In this document: in pieces, positions 8,257 to 16,837 of the stretch
Layout of the letters: every line of letters begins with the position of its first letter
How positions within the stretch are numbered: position 1 is the first letter of the stretch
NCBI RefSeq assembly: GCF_002216065.1
Contig: NZ_CP022282.1
Span: 930,001 to 994,000 of the forward strand
Direction: 5' to 3'
Origin: Chryseobacterium sp. T16E-39
GTDB lineage: Bacteria; Bacteroidota; Bacteroidia; Flavobacteriales; Weeksellaceae
DNA length: 64,000 nucleotides
Notes under the pieces: model-generated
The model's input: the letters and a program-made list of their open reading frames with translations, nothing else
What the model was told of the DNA's origin: nothing
Databases searched by the model: none
Program-made: the position numbers and the translations under genes

Positions 8257-9108
8257 CTAATCTAATTTTTGTAATAATAATCTGATCTTCTTTTTTATTC
8301 TAAAAAATATGCCTGTCTGATATTTTAGTAAATCATAAATTTCGTTCGAGGTAGTGTACTCAACCGGAATTGATCGTCCGTTTATTTCTTTTAATCCTCT
8401 GCGCTTCATCGCATTATAAATTACCTTCGCAAATTCCTCGCGTGTTGCAGATGCATTTTCGAATTGAGAAATTCCTCCCAAATGACTACGGTACAGATAA
8501 TTAGGTTCTTTAATAAAGTAGGCTTTTCCTTTTTCATACAGTTTCAAATACAGATCCTGATCTTCCGCAGTATTCAAAGAAGGATCTATTTTTTCGGTTC
8601 TTTCATAGAGTGATTTTTTAAAAGTTACAAAGTGACTAATATGCAATGGACTATTAAAAAAATAAGGATCGTCGTTCAAAACCTGCATTAAATTCCTGGG
8701 TATTCCAATAGGACAAAGATTTTCATCACATTTCACATATTGAGAATAGGTAAGTGCTACATTTCTCTTCAGGTAATACGTAAAAATAGCGCTGTGTATC
8801 GCATACGGCATCAAGGCGTCATCAGGATCTACAAAACCGCATATTTCTCCGGCCGCAAGTTCTATAAGTTTTGATTTCGTAGCACTTACGCCAGAATTGC
8901 AAGCATTTTTATACAGTCTGAATCTTTTATCATTTCCGATTAATTTCTCAATTATTTCAACTGAACCATCAGTGGAGCCATCATCTACAATAACAGCTTC
9001 CCAATTACTGTATTTTTGTTTTACAATTGAATCATAACAATTTCTAAAAAAATACCCGTTATTATAGTTTGCAATTAAAAGAGAGAATTTTAATTTTAGC
9101 ATTTCCAT
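8257..9108 (-). CDS. Family 2 glycosyltransferase
   Basis: This GT-A glycosyltransferase has the N-terminal pattern FSLLIANYNNG and the nucleotide-sugar site VIVDDGSTDGS. The metal-binding FVDPDDA corresponds to the DxD motif, and a conserved acidic segment NTAEDQDLYLKLYEKG fits the catalytic base region. The start at 9108 gives MEMLKLKFSLLI. An ATG at 9177 in the same frame would add 23 residues unlike any GT2 N-terminus and would run across a promoter box. No membrane segments are seen. It is isolated from other sugar genes, so the acceptor is unknown. Surface polysaccharide or glycolipid synthesis is the usual role. Confidence 0.88.
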   Translation of the reverse strand: MEMLKLKFSLLIANYNNGYFFRNCYDSIVKQKYSNWEAVIVDDGSTDGSVEIIEKLIGNDKRFRLYKNACNSGVSATKSKLIELAAGEICGFVDPDDALMPYAIHSAIFTYYLKRNVALTYSQYVKCDENLCPIGIPRNLMQVLNDDPYFFNSPLHISHFVTFKKSLYERTEKIDPSLNTAEDQDLYLKLYEKGKAYFIKEPNYLYRSHLGGISQFENASATREEFAKVIYNAMKRRGLKEINGRSIPVEYTTSNEIYDLLKYQTGIFFRIKKKIRLLLQKLD

Positions 9109-9120
9109 CTTCTTTTTTTG

Positions 9121-9128
9121 CAAATTTA
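9121..9128 (-). promoter_or_regulatory. -7 box TAAATTTG for the glycosyltransferase
   Basis: This is an exact TAnnTTTG match on the minus strand, ending 12 bases before the ATG at 9108. The expected 5' leader is under 10 bases. The box supports the shorter start. Confidence 0.5.
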
Positions 9129-9376
9129 GACAGATGGGAATATTATTTTTTGAAGATATCTTAAAATAACACCTCATTCTAAATTAATTTTACAAGACCT
9201 GAAAAAACAAAATAAATTCAATTCCTCATTGAATAAAAGATGAATCAAATCGAAAATAAATAATATACAATTATCTATTTAACCCAAAACAGGATATTAT
9301 TTTGAATATAATTGAGTACTATTTCTATGGAATAGGTTTTGCTCTCATCAATACAACTTTTTAACCGATATAACAC

Positions 9377-10156
9377 ATGAAAATAGCAACCTATAATGTA
9401 AATGGAATCAGAGCCCGTTTATCAGTTTTACTTCAATGGTTAAAGGAATCTCAACCCGATATTGTCTGCCTTCAGGAACTTAAAGCTCCACAAGAAAGTT
9501 TTCCTTTAGAGGAAATACATGCAGCAGGATATCAAGCCATATGGCATGGCCAGAAAAGCTGGAATGGGGTAGCCATCCTTTCAAAAGGATATGAAATTAA
9601 GGAAGTCCAGAATGTTTTACCCGGAGATCCTGATGATGTTCAGAGCCGTTATATTGAGGCTATTATTAATCAAACAGTCATTTGTTGCCTGTATCTTCCT
9701 AATGGAAATCCTTATCCGGGGCCAAAATTCGATTATAAATTATCTTGGATCAAACGGCTGCAAAAACGAACCGATGAATTTATTAAAATGGATCTTCCTG
9801 CTGTCATTATCGGAGACTTTAATATTATCCCCACAGAAATAGACGTTTACAAACCAGAACGTTGGGAGAATGATGCACTGTACCGGATTGAGGTAAGGAA
9901 AGCCTATCAGGAATTGTTAAAGAAAGGCTGGCTGGATTCCATCCGTTCTTTATTTCCCAATGAAACCATCTATACTTTTTGGGATTACCTTTATAAAGCT
10001 TATGACCGTAATGCGGGAATCAGGCTTGATCATATTCTGTTAAGTCCTTATTTAATTTCAGGATTAAAATCAGGGGGTGTGGATCAACATGTCCGGGGAT
10101 GGGAAAAGAGCAGTGATCACGCTCCCACGTGGATAGAACTGGAAAGAGATAAATAA
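9377..10156 (+). CDS. xth: Exodeoxyribonuclease III
   Basis: This 259-residue protein belongs to the exonuclease III/AP endonuclease family and acts in base-excision repair at abasic sites. Visible family motifs are MKIATYNVNGIRAR at the N-terminus, the Mg-binding Glu34 in CLQELKAP, GDFNIIPTEIDVY with the catalytic Asp and Asn, RLDHILLS, and the C-terminal SDHAPTWIEL with the catalytic Asp-His. Length is close to E. coli XthA. It is monocistronic here. The 268-base gap before it holds the glycosyltransferase promoter and no other gene that I can see. Confidence 0.96.
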   Translation: MKIATYNVNGIRARLSVLLQWLKESQPDIVCLQELKAPQESFPLEEIHAAGYQAIWHGQKSWNGVAILSKGYEIKEVQNVLPGDPDDVQSRYIEAIINQTVICCLYLPNGNPYPGPKFDYKLSWIKRLQKRTDEFIKMDLPAVIIGDFNIIPTEIDVYKPERWENDALYRIEVRKAYQELLKKGWLDSIRSLFPNETIYTFWDYLYKAYDRNAGIRLDHILLSPYLISGLKSGGVDQHVRGWEKSSDHAPTWIELERDK

Positions 10157-10221
10157 CATTGTTAAGCTTAAATCAAAAGATTTTTCGTAATATTATAAGA
10201 CATTTTTAAAAATACAAACAC

Positions 10222-10641
10222 ATGAAAAATACAAAACTATTACTGGCAGTGATAATGACGGCTACTTTCGCTATTGCCGGATCAGCACAGAAAATGACTC
10301 CAAAAGGAGGGGATAAAGACAAGCATGGATGTATAGCCTCAGCGGGATATACTTATTCGGTTATAAAAGATGACTGTATAAAGCTTTTTGACGAAAAAAT
10401 CCAGTTGAGAGAGGCAAATCCTCAAAAATCTTATGTGTCAAGTGTTGTTGTCATTCTAAGCAAAGACAAGAAAAAAGCGGAACTGTTTCTTCCTGATGTG
10501 AAAGGAAGTATTATACTCAACAGGACCATGGAATACATGAATACATCCGTTTATAAGAGTAAAAAAGGAAGCTATAATCTTAACAAAGAAAAAGACAACT
10601 ATACTTTAAAAAAAGGGAAGAAAATTATTTACAGTATTTAA
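10222..10641 (+). CDS. Secreted hypothetical protein, 139 aa
   Basis: The protein has a clear signal peptide (MKNTKLLLAVIMTATFAIAGSAQ). The mature part of about 116 residues is Lys-rich, with two cysteines (HGCIASAGYTYSVIKDDC) that may form a disulfide. Alternating strands follow (SSVVVILSKDKKKAELFLPD, GSIILNRTMEY) and suggest a small beta-sandwich. I recognise no family. It is probably periplasmic or surface-exposed. A strong hairpin terminator follows. Confidence 0.75.
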   Translation: MKNTKLLLAVIMTATFAIAGSAQKMTPKGGDKDKHGCIASAGYTYSVIKDDCIKLFDEKIQLREANPQKSYVSSVVVILSKDKKKAELFLPDVKGSIILNRTMEYMNTSVYKSKKGSYNLNKEKDNYTLKKGKKIIYSI

Positions 10642-10670
10642 GAAATATAATCACCATCAGGTATTTAATG

Positions 10671-10710
10671 AATAGAGATTGTTATATATTCATAACAATC
10701 TCTATTTTTT
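10671..10710. terminator. Long hairpin terminator
   Basis: A perfect 15-bp stem AATAGAGATTGTTAT/ATAACAATCTCTATT with a 6-base loop is followed by TTTT on the plus strand. It ends the 10222 gene. The plus-strand T-run touches the stop codon of the convergent AsmA-like gene. Confidence 0.85.
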
Positions 10711-13600
10711 ATTTTTCTTTAAGTTCTTTATTAATTTGCTTTTCGGCATTTTCAGCTTTCTTTTCCTGAGCTTCTTTTTCTTTACGCTGCTGAACTCTTG
10801 ATTTCTTTTCTGCCCGTCTTTCCTGACGAATCACTTTATTGGATTTCCTGTTGTACAGGGCATCTACAATTCCCTGTCCGGTTTTGCTGAATATTTTTAT
10901 CTTAGGCTTATCATGGGTTCCGGTAACCACAACCGGAAAACCGATCCATCCACCAGGAGGAAGACCTATCCTGACCCTTAGGTCAAGCAATCCGTTAAAA
11001 CTCGTAGTTCCACTGATAGAAGGTCTTAAGACAGATACTTTAAAGGTAAATTTATCTACATGGATCAGATTATTTTTAATGACCGTTTCTATATTTACTC
11101 CCTTCATATCTGGATTATTAAAAGCATTAGCTCCTACATTGTCTCCAATTACAGATAGCATTTTAAGGTTTTTTACTTCTACATCCCGAAGATTTACAAT
11201 CCCCCCACCTTCAAGAGACGGATAGATAGGTCTCATATTTTTATCAAAATCACCTTTTAACTTATAGTCCAGGGATACAATTCCTTTTACATTTTTAGCA
11301 GCGGTTACCATTTCACGAACCATATCAATTTCTTTATATGCCCGCTGTACATCAAAATCTTTCACCTTAAGAGCTATATCATAATTAGCCGTTAGCGGAG
11401 ATTCGTCCATATACCGCGCATCAATATCCATACGGCTTCCGATAATATCAAAAGAAGTATTTTTAAGGTATACCTGGCCTGCATTGACAGAAGCAAGCCC
11501 CTGAAGATGGTTAAGATCCAAACCTTTAAATTCCACTTTCCTGGCACGGGCTTCTAAAGAAACATCCAGGTTTTTAGGAATAATTACAACACCGCTGCTT
11601 TTTGGATTTTCAACCTTTGCATATTCAACCTCTATAGATTTATCGATATTGTCCCCATCTTTGAGTGCCATGAATTCATCAATCAGAATATAATTCGAAT
11701 TAAGATCGAATTTCCCATGCAGCGTTCCTTTTCTTTCAATAAAATAATTAATGGTATTCAGCAAATATCCGTTTAATGCAAAATCAGATTTTCCATACGT
11801 TGCAAGAAACTTCCTGAACCACATTTTCTCATTTTCAAATTGGAAATTTCCTTCTTTAATATAAAATGACTTTGGCAAATAAGCTGTTGTCGCTTTTATA
11901 TTTTTAAGGATTAAAGTCCCTTTATTATCAAGTTTACTGTATTGTCCGGTTGTCGCGTAACTTTGCCTGCCATTCAGTGACAGATCAGCCATGATCAGTC
12001 CACTTACGTCAAATCCTTTTTTAGCAAACACTTTATAAATTCTTCCGACATTTAAAACTCCTTTCGCTTTCACCTTATACAGTAAATCTTCAAAATCATG
12101 CAGGTCGGCACTTACATAAACGGGATTCCCCTCAAAATCAAAACTGAAAGGATCCAGTTTTACCCCAAGACTCCTAAAAGTACCATCTGTATTATTAATA
12201 TTAGCCACCAGATTGATATTTTGTATCGCATTTGGATAATATTTTGTTTTAAGCCATCCGTTTTTTAAATGAAGATATCCGTCCGTTTTTGGAAATAATT
12301 TCTTATCGAGGCTGAAAATCCCGTTAGCTTTGATGTTGGTATCCATAAGTCCACGGACATCAATATTTTTCAAGCCTAATGCCTGATCCAGCGTCTGAAG
12401 GTCAACCGCTCCTTTTACATTTGCATTGACCTGCATTTCTTTTAGTCCCTTTGTCCTTACAACAGCTCTGAAAGTATTGTTTCTTCCCAAATCAAAACTC
12501 AGATTTCTGAGATTAAGATTCAGCTGTTCTGTATCTAATGAGGGAAGGTCCACATTCAGGTCCATATTGAGGTTATTCATGGGAACCGGAGCTTTCCCGT
12601 TGGATACAAAACCATCTTTTACAAGCAGTCTTGCCTTCAATCTGGGTTTTAGCTTTTTAGGTTCACTGAACCGTCCTTTCAGGCTGAAAAAAAGATCACT
12701 GTTGCCTTCGATTTTAGTATCTTTCGCCCAATCCAGATATTGAGGAGGCAATACAGAGATCATGTCCCTTATCGTTGTTTTTTCTGAAGCGGCATTGATA
12801 TCAAGATTGTATCCGTCTTTGAGAATACTCAGGGACCCCGTAAATTTTAAAGGAAGGTCATTGATCTTTAATTCATTTTTTCTTAACACAAAAGTCAATG
12901 CATTGGTATTAATTCTTGTAATTAAATCGGCTCTGAGGCTTTTTTGTTTGGCATAGTAAATTCTGTTAAGGGCAAAATCAACCTTATTGATCTCCAGATT
13001 GGTTTTCAGGTCAAAAATATCTTTACTGAATCCTCCTTTTCCGGTATAATTCAACCCTTTGGCATCCACCAGGATCCGGGCAGCATGATCATTATATTTG
13101 ATATTCCAGTTTCTGAATTTAATAAGATCCAGTTTTATAGAGGCCCCCTGTTCAGTGGTATCTTTTGGTTTACCTGAAGGTTTGGAAACATAAACGTTAT
13201 AGTTGGCTTCTCCTTTACTATTAACAAAAACATTGGCATCTGCATCCGTTACATATATTTCATCGATCTTGACTTCACGGTCAAAGATCAGGTTTTTAAG
13301 GTTGATTCCTACCGCAACTTCTTTAGCAGCAAGTAATGTATCTTCCTGAAATGGCTTTGAACCTTTTAAAACAAGCTGATCCACAGAAACTGTAAGGGAA
13401 GGGAAGTGTTTAAAAAAAGAAAGATGTGTTTTTTTATAATCCAGCTTTCCCGCAAGGTGCTTATTCGCAAATATTTTAACCTGCTGAGAAATGGTTCCCG
13501 GAAATAGGATAGGGATAATAAACATCAGGAACAAGATCGATACGATCGAAATTCCTGACCATTTTAAAATCTTCAAAATTATTTTTTTTAGCCGTTCCAT
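10709..13600 (-). CDS. AsmA-like envelope protein (large, 963 aa)
   Basis: The start at 13600 gives MERLKKIILKILKWSGISI, a short basic N-terminus then one membrane anchor (about residues 14-35). An ATG 42 bases upstream adds an unlikely extension. The body has the AsmA family features: N-terminal SLTVSVDQLVLKGSKPF, long repetitive beta-strand segments, and a C-terminal AsmA_2-like region (SVLRPSISGTTSFNGLLDLRVRIGLPPGGWIGFPVVVTGT). The tail is highly charged Lys/Glu (RRAEKKSRVQQRKEKEAQEKK). AsmA-like proteins are thought to span or face the periplasm and affect outer-membrane lipid homeostasis, possibly as bridge-like lipid transporters. It stands alone. Confidence 0.85.
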   Translation of the reverse strand: MERLKKIILKILKWSGISIVSILFLMFIIPILFPGTISQQVKIFANKHLAGKLDYKKTHLSFFKHFPSLTVSVDQLVLKGSKPFQEDTLLAAKEVAVGINLKNLIFDREVKIDEIYVTDADANVFVNSKGEANYNVYVSKPSGKPKDTTEQGASIKLDLIKFRNWNIKYNDHAARILVDAKGLNYTGKGGFSKDIFDLKTNLEINKVDFALNRIYYAKQKSLRADLITRINTNALTFVLRKNELKINDLPLKFTGSLSILKDGYNLDINAASEKTTIRDMISVLPPQYLDWAKDTKIEGNSDLFFSLKGRFSEPKKLKPRLKARLLVKDGFVSNGKAPVPMNNLNMDLNVDLPSLDTEQLNLNLRNLSFDLGRNNTFRAVVRTKGLKEMQVNANVKGAVDLQTLDQALGLKNIDVRGLMDTNIKANGIFSLDKKLFPKTDGYLHLKNGWLKTKYYPNAIQNINLVANINNTDGTFRSLGVKLDPFSFDFEGNPVYVSADLHDFEDLLYKVKAKGVLNVGRIYKVFAKKGFDVSGLIMADLSLNGRQSYATTGQYSKLDNKGTLILKNIKATTAYLPKSFYIKEGNFQFENEKMWFRKFLATYGKSDFALNGYLLNTINYFIERKGTLHGKFDLNSNYILIDEFMALKDGDNIDKSIEVEYAKVENPKSSGVVIIPKNLDVSLEARARKVEFKGLDLNHLQGLASVNAGQVYLKNTSFDIIGSRMDIDARYMDESPLTANYDIALKVKDFDVQRAYKEIDMVREMVTAAKNVKGIVSLDYKLKGDFDKNMRPIYPSLEGGGIVNLRDVEVKNLKMLSVIGDNVGANAFNNPDMKGVNIETVIKNNLIHVDKFTFKVSVLRPSISGTTSFNGLLDLRVRIGLPPGGWIGFPVVVTGTHDKPKIKIFSKTGQGIVDALYNRKSNKVIRQERRAEKKSRVQQRKEKEAQEKKAENAEKQINKELKEK

Positions 13601-13741
13601 ACATTGATAATTTTGAGTTAAACGAATGAGGATAATAAACAAGAACAGTTAATTATAATCTAAAATCAAGCCATTTATCATAATATTTTCCAGCACATCC
13701 GATTCATACATCATGAATAAAGCCTTTAGATCCCAAAAAAT

Positions 13742-13766
13742 AAAAGCATCTCATTGAGATGCTTTT
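13742..13766. terminator. Terminator hairpin AAAAGCATCTCA/TGAGATGCTTTT
   Basis: A perfect 12-bp inverted repeat with its own A and T flanks can terminate in either direction. It lies just downstream of the minus-strand gene ending at 13796. Confidence 0.75.
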
Positions 13767-13795
13767 ACATAATACAGAGTAATCTGTTTTATATT

Positions 13796-14023
13796 TTATC
13801 CTTCAAAAATAAGCCGGCCATCGAATGGCTCACTCCATAATATGAAGATATTATCTTCGAATCTATTGATTTCAGCCTGAACAATTTCAAACTCTCCTTT
13901 GTCGTTTTTTCTTTCTATCGTAAGATTAGATCCCTCACCAATATCTGAAACCTGATAGGTCAGCTCATATTTTCCATCGTTGTTTTTTACAAAATCTTCT
14001 TTTTTAAAATTTCTTTGTGACAT
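13796..14023 (-). CDS. Hypothetical protein, 75 aa
   Basis: I do not recognise this family. The start at 14023 gives MSQRNFKKEDFVKNNDGKYE. The longer frame from 14074 has an odd Cys/Lys-rich start. The protein is small, acidic and soluble with predicted strands (KYELTYQV, NLTIERKN, NIFILWSEPFDGRLIFEG). There is no signal peptide. It is followed by a good terminator, which supports a real single-gene transcript. Confidence 0.55.
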   Translation of the reverse strand: MSQRNFKKEDFVKNNDGKYELTYQVSDIGEGSNLTIERKNDKGEFEIVQAEINRFEDNIFILWSEPFDGRLIFEG

Positions 14024-14154
14024 GATATAAAGTTTTGAATTTCTTTTACAACAGAATATATTATGCCAAATCATTGTTTAATATTATTTTTTTATAAAAA
14101 ATAACAACTTTAAGATATTAAATTCACAAAAAATACAATATGAAATAAATACCT

Positions 14155-14472
14155 TTAGAATAGTTTAAGTCCTACAATTCCCACAACAATTAATAATGCT
14201 GAAAGCAATCTGAAAACATTAGCAGAATCATGGAAAAAAAAGATTCCAACCAACAATGTTCCTACCGCACCAATTCCCGTCCATACTGCATAAGCGGTTC
14301 CAATAGGAATGATTTTCTGTGCATACCAAAGCAAAAAACCACTGATGCTCATACAAACAACAGAAAAAAATATCCATCCGAATTTATTGCCATCAGGTTG
14401 TTGCGACATTTTGATGCCCAGTGGCCATCCAATTTCGAAAATTCCGGCTATAATTAATGCAATCCAATTCAT
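14155..14472 (-). CDS. gdx: Small multidrug resistance family exporter, Gdx/SugE type
   Basis: This 105-residue protein has four membrane helices. It matches the SugE/Gdx branch of the SMR family rather than EmrE: it has Glu13 in helix 1 (AGIFEIGW), the loop GTAYAVWTGIGAVGT, and the C-terminal SANVFRLLSALLIVVGIVGLKL. Gdx proteins export guanidinium ion in exchange for protons as antiparallel dimers. No partner SMR gene lies beside it, so a homodimer is expected. The ~190-base leader contains a terminator-like hairpin just before the start codon (14501-14527). None of the known guanidine riboswitch signatures is evident to me. Confidence 0.9.
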   Translation of the reverse strand: MNWIALIIAGIFEIGWPLGIKMSQQPDGNKFGWIFFSVVCMSISGFLLWYAQKIIPIGTAYAVWTGIGAVGTLLVGIFFFHDSANVFRLLSALLIVVGIVGLKLF

Positions 14473-14500
14473 ATTTTTTAATTTTATATTATTTCAAAAA

Positions 14501-14556
14501 AGTAGGATTGGAATATACCAACCCTACCTAACATGATTAAGGTTAGAGAATTAACC
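14501..14556 (-). promoter_or_regulatory. Structured 5' leader with terminator-like hairpin before gdx
   Basis: On the minus strand, GTAGGGTTGG pairs with CCAATCCTAC (10 bp with one G-U) around a 6-base loop and is followed directly by TTTTTT, 29 bases before the start codon. Just upstream GGTTA/TAACC (14541-14556) forms a second hairpin. Its CTAACC arm could pair with the intervening GTTAGG instead, giving two exclusive folds. This is the layout of an attenuator or riboswitch expression platform. The AraC-gdx gap (14473-14856) holds this leader and the promoters, and no gene. Confidence 0.45.
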
Positions 14557-14669
14557 TTTCCGGCAAAAAAGGAACTTACTGTAGATTTTTATTGATTCTT
14601 AACCATGTTTTTACCACATCATAAAAACTGAAAACTTTGAGTCATTAAGCGTACAGCATTTTTACGTTG

Positions 14670-14698
14670 TAAAAGTACTGGTAAATGCTAATTTTCAA
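14670..14698 (-). promoter_or_regulatory. Candidate gdx promoter TTG-N18-TACTTTTA
   Basis: The TTG (14696-14698) and TACTTTTA (14670-14677) fit TTG-N17-23-TAnnTTTG with one mismatch in the -7 box. They would give a leader of roughly 190 bases. Confidence 0.35.
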
Positions 14699-14796
14699 CA
14701 GATTAAATAAAGTGACATCGCAAAAATCAAAGTTGAAGTGTCTTTTTTACAGGATGAAACGTCAAGTACGTTTACTTAATGATATTTCTCTCTAAT

Positions 14797-14832
14797 ACCC
14801 TAAATCCACTTAGAATATCCTATATTTAGGGT
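14797..14832 (+). promoter_or_regulatory. Inverted repeat ACCCTAAAT-N18-ATTTAGGGT upstream of araC-family gene
   Basis: A perfect 9-bp inverted repeat has centres close to two helical turns apart and ends 24 bases before the ATG at 14857. This placement suits an operator for autoregulation. It could also be a hairpin in the leader. Confidence 0.45.
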
Positions 14833-14856
14833 GATATTTTCACTGCGATCATCATT

Positions 14857-15762
14857 ATGGGAAAATCAATAGAATCACTTGAAGAGTTTTACCAACACAA
14901 GCTTACTTCTGCCACAGAAGGGGTAAGAAAGGATAATGACCAGTTCAATATTTTTAATATTGAAGAGAATATCATTACAGGAACAACTTCCCCCAGCTAT
15001 ATCAGAAGGAATTTTTACAAGATCATGCTTTTTAAAGGGAAAAATGTATTCCATTACAGTGATAAAAGCATTCCTATTGAAGGTGATACTTTACTGTTTT
15101 TTGATCCTAAAACACCTTATACTTATGATTCTTTAGAACCGGACAGCAAAGGATGGTTTTGTGTATTTAAACAGGAATTTTTCCAAACCAGCCTTCGCAT
15201 CAATCTCAATGAACTTCCATTGTTTTCAAAGGAAAACCATCCTGTGTTTAAAGTTAATTCAGAAGAGTCAGAAGAGATCGAGGCAATTTTCAAAAAGATC
15301 AGCAAAACGGCTGATAAAGACTATGTGTATAAATATGAGTTAATTAAAAGCTATGTGAGTGAACTGATCTATCTGGCCATGCAGCTTCACCCCAGTGAAG
15401 AGGTGTCGGGCCAATCTGATTCAAGCTCACGTATTACAGCTATTTTCAATGAATTACTGGATAGACAATTCCCTATAGATTCTAAAACACAAAGGTTTGA
15501 ACTGAGATCCCCAAAACTGATTGCGGATCAACTTTCTATACACGTCAATTCTCTTAACAGAGCCATTAAAAATACAACGGGCCTTACCACTACCGATCAT
15601 ATTTTTGAGAAACTTACCGCAGAAGCTAAGGCACTTTTAAAACATACCGACTGGAATATCGCAGAAATCAGTTATGCCCTGGGATTCGAAGATCAGGCTC
15701 ATTTTAATCATTTTTTTAAAAAACATACCCATATCAATCCATCAGCATTCCGACAGGTTTGA
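14857..15762 (+). CDS. AraC-family transcriptional regulator
   Basis: This 301-residue protein has an N-terminal cupin-like sensor region (GDTLLFFDPKTPYTYD, about residues 70-85) and a C-terminal AraC double helix-turn-helix (about 205-300). The HTH region includes LIADQLSIHVNSLNRAIKNTTG and the second recognition motif ISYALGFEDQAHFNHFFKKHT. The next gene, an SDR oxidoreductase with its own promoter box 52 bases after the stop, is the likely target. This AraC-SDR pairing is common in Bacteroidetes. The effector is unknown. Confidence 0.92.
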   Translation: MGKSIESLEEFYQHKLTSATEGVRKDNDQFNIFNIEENIITGTTSPSYIRRNFYKIMLFKGKNVFHYSDKSIPIEGDTLLFFDPKTPYTYDSLEPDSKGWFCVFKQEFFQTSLRINLNELPLFSKENHPVFKVNSEESEEIEAIFKKISKTADKDYVYKYELIKSYVSELIYLAMQLHPSEEVSGQSDSSSRITAIFNELLDRQFPIDSKTQRFELRSPKLIADQLSIHVNSLNRAIKNTTGLTTTDHIFEKLTAEAKALLKHTDWNIAEISYALGFEDQAHFNHFFKKHTHINPSAFRQV

Positions 15763-15814
15763 ATCTGACAAAAAATGGTTTTTATATCACAAAGTACACC
15801 CTGATGCTCTCATC

Positions 15815-15822
15815 TACCTTTG
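15815..15822 (+). promoter_or_regulatory. -7 box TACCTTTG before the SDR gene
   Basis: An exact TAnnTTTG match lies 14 bases before the ATG at 15837. It implies transcription separate from araC and supports that start over the upstream in-frame ATG at 15759, which overlaps the araC stop. Confidence 0.5.
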
Positions 15823-15836
15823 TAGAAAAAGAAATT

Positions 15837-16673
15837 ATGACTAATACAAAGGTTTGGTATATCACCGGAGCATCGAAAGGAATGGGATTTTCAATAGCTA
15901 AGCAATTGCTGATGAAAGGACATTGTGTGGCTGCAACTTCAAGATCTATAGGTGCTTTTGATCCACTTCTACAATATGGCGAAAAATTCCTTCCATTAGA
16001 GGCTGATCTGAAAGATGAAAACTCCATCGCACAATCAATGAAAAATACTTATGATCAATTTGGACAATTGGATATCATTATCAACAATGCCGGTTATGGC
16101 CTTGGTGGAGCACTTGAAGAACTTAGCTCAGATGAAATAAACGAGAATTTTGAGGTCAACTTTTTTGCAGTGGTTAAAGTCATACAGCAAGCTTTACCCT
16201 ATCTGAGAAAACAAAGATCAGGACACATTATTAATATTTCATCGATTGCCGGGTTTGCTCCAGGTTTAGGCTGGTCGATGTATTGCGCGGCCAAATTTGC
16301 CGTTAGTGGTTTGTCTGAAGCACTTGCTAATGATCTGAAACCATTGGGAATCAATGTAACCAATGTTTTGCCGGGTTGGTTCAGAACAAATTTTGCCAAC
16401 ACAGATTCAATAGCTTATAATAAAAACAGGATAGAGGATTACAACTACCTTCGTGAATACCATGATAAGATGAACAATATGAGTGGAACTCAATTGGGTG
16501 ATCCTGAAAAAATAGCGGATGTATTTTTAAAACTGATCAACAGTAATTCACCAGCCATCAATTTGTTTTTAGGCAGCGATTCTTTTACCAGGGCCAAAAG
16601 CAAAATAGAACAGCTGAATGAAGAAATAAACATCTGGAAAGATCTCTCTTTTTCTACAGATTTCCCCTCTTAA
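15837..16673 (+). CDS. Short-chain dehydrogenase/reductase
   Basis: The start at 15837 gives a 278-residue protein beginning MTNTKVWYITGASKGMG. It has the classical SDR motifs: TGASKGMG for NAD(P) binding, NNAGYG, and the catalytic Ser...YCAAK (Tyr-x-x-x-Lys). The Ser/Arg stretch after the second strand (AATSRSIG) suggests NADPH preference. It has no membrane segment. The substrate is unknown, as is usual for SDRs encoded beside AraC regulators. A terminator follows. Confidence 0.93.
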   Translation: MTNTKVWYITGASKGMGFSIAKQLLMKGHCVAATSRSIGAFDPLLQYGEKFLPLEADLKDENSIAQSMKNTYDQFGQLDIIINNAGYGLGGALEELSSDEINENFEVNFFAVVKVIQQALPYLRKQRSGHIINISSIAGFAPGLGWSMYCAAKFAVSGLSEALANDLKPLGINVTNVLPGWFRTNFANTDSIAYNKNRIEDYNYLREYHDKMNNMSGTQLGDPEKIADVFLKLINSNSPAINLFLGSDSFTRAKSKIEQLNEEINIWKDLSFSTDFPS

Positions 16674-16693
16674 TAAAAGCTTTACCAATCAAT

Positions 16694-16723
16694 ATCCTCT
16701 ATAATGCATATAGAGGATTTTTT
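16694..16723 (+). terminator. Rho-independent terminator after SDR gene
   Basis: A 10-bp stem ATCCTCTATA/TATAGAGGAT with a 5-base loop is followed by TTTTT. Confidence 0.8.
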
Positions 16724-16837
16724 ATGAAAGCCGAATGACGAATGAATTAAAATTATTTAAATTGCCTGACTAAATTACAGTGAAAAGTTTTTAAAACTGA
16801 TCGCTGTAATACATCAATTTATAATCAAGATCCAGCG

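Noticed and set aside
14473..14698. Known guanidine-I or guanidine-II riboswitch upstream of gdx
   Set aside because: The conserved ykkC core and the ACGR loops of mini-ykkC are not visible. Only generic hairpins are seen, so I list it as an unclassified leader.
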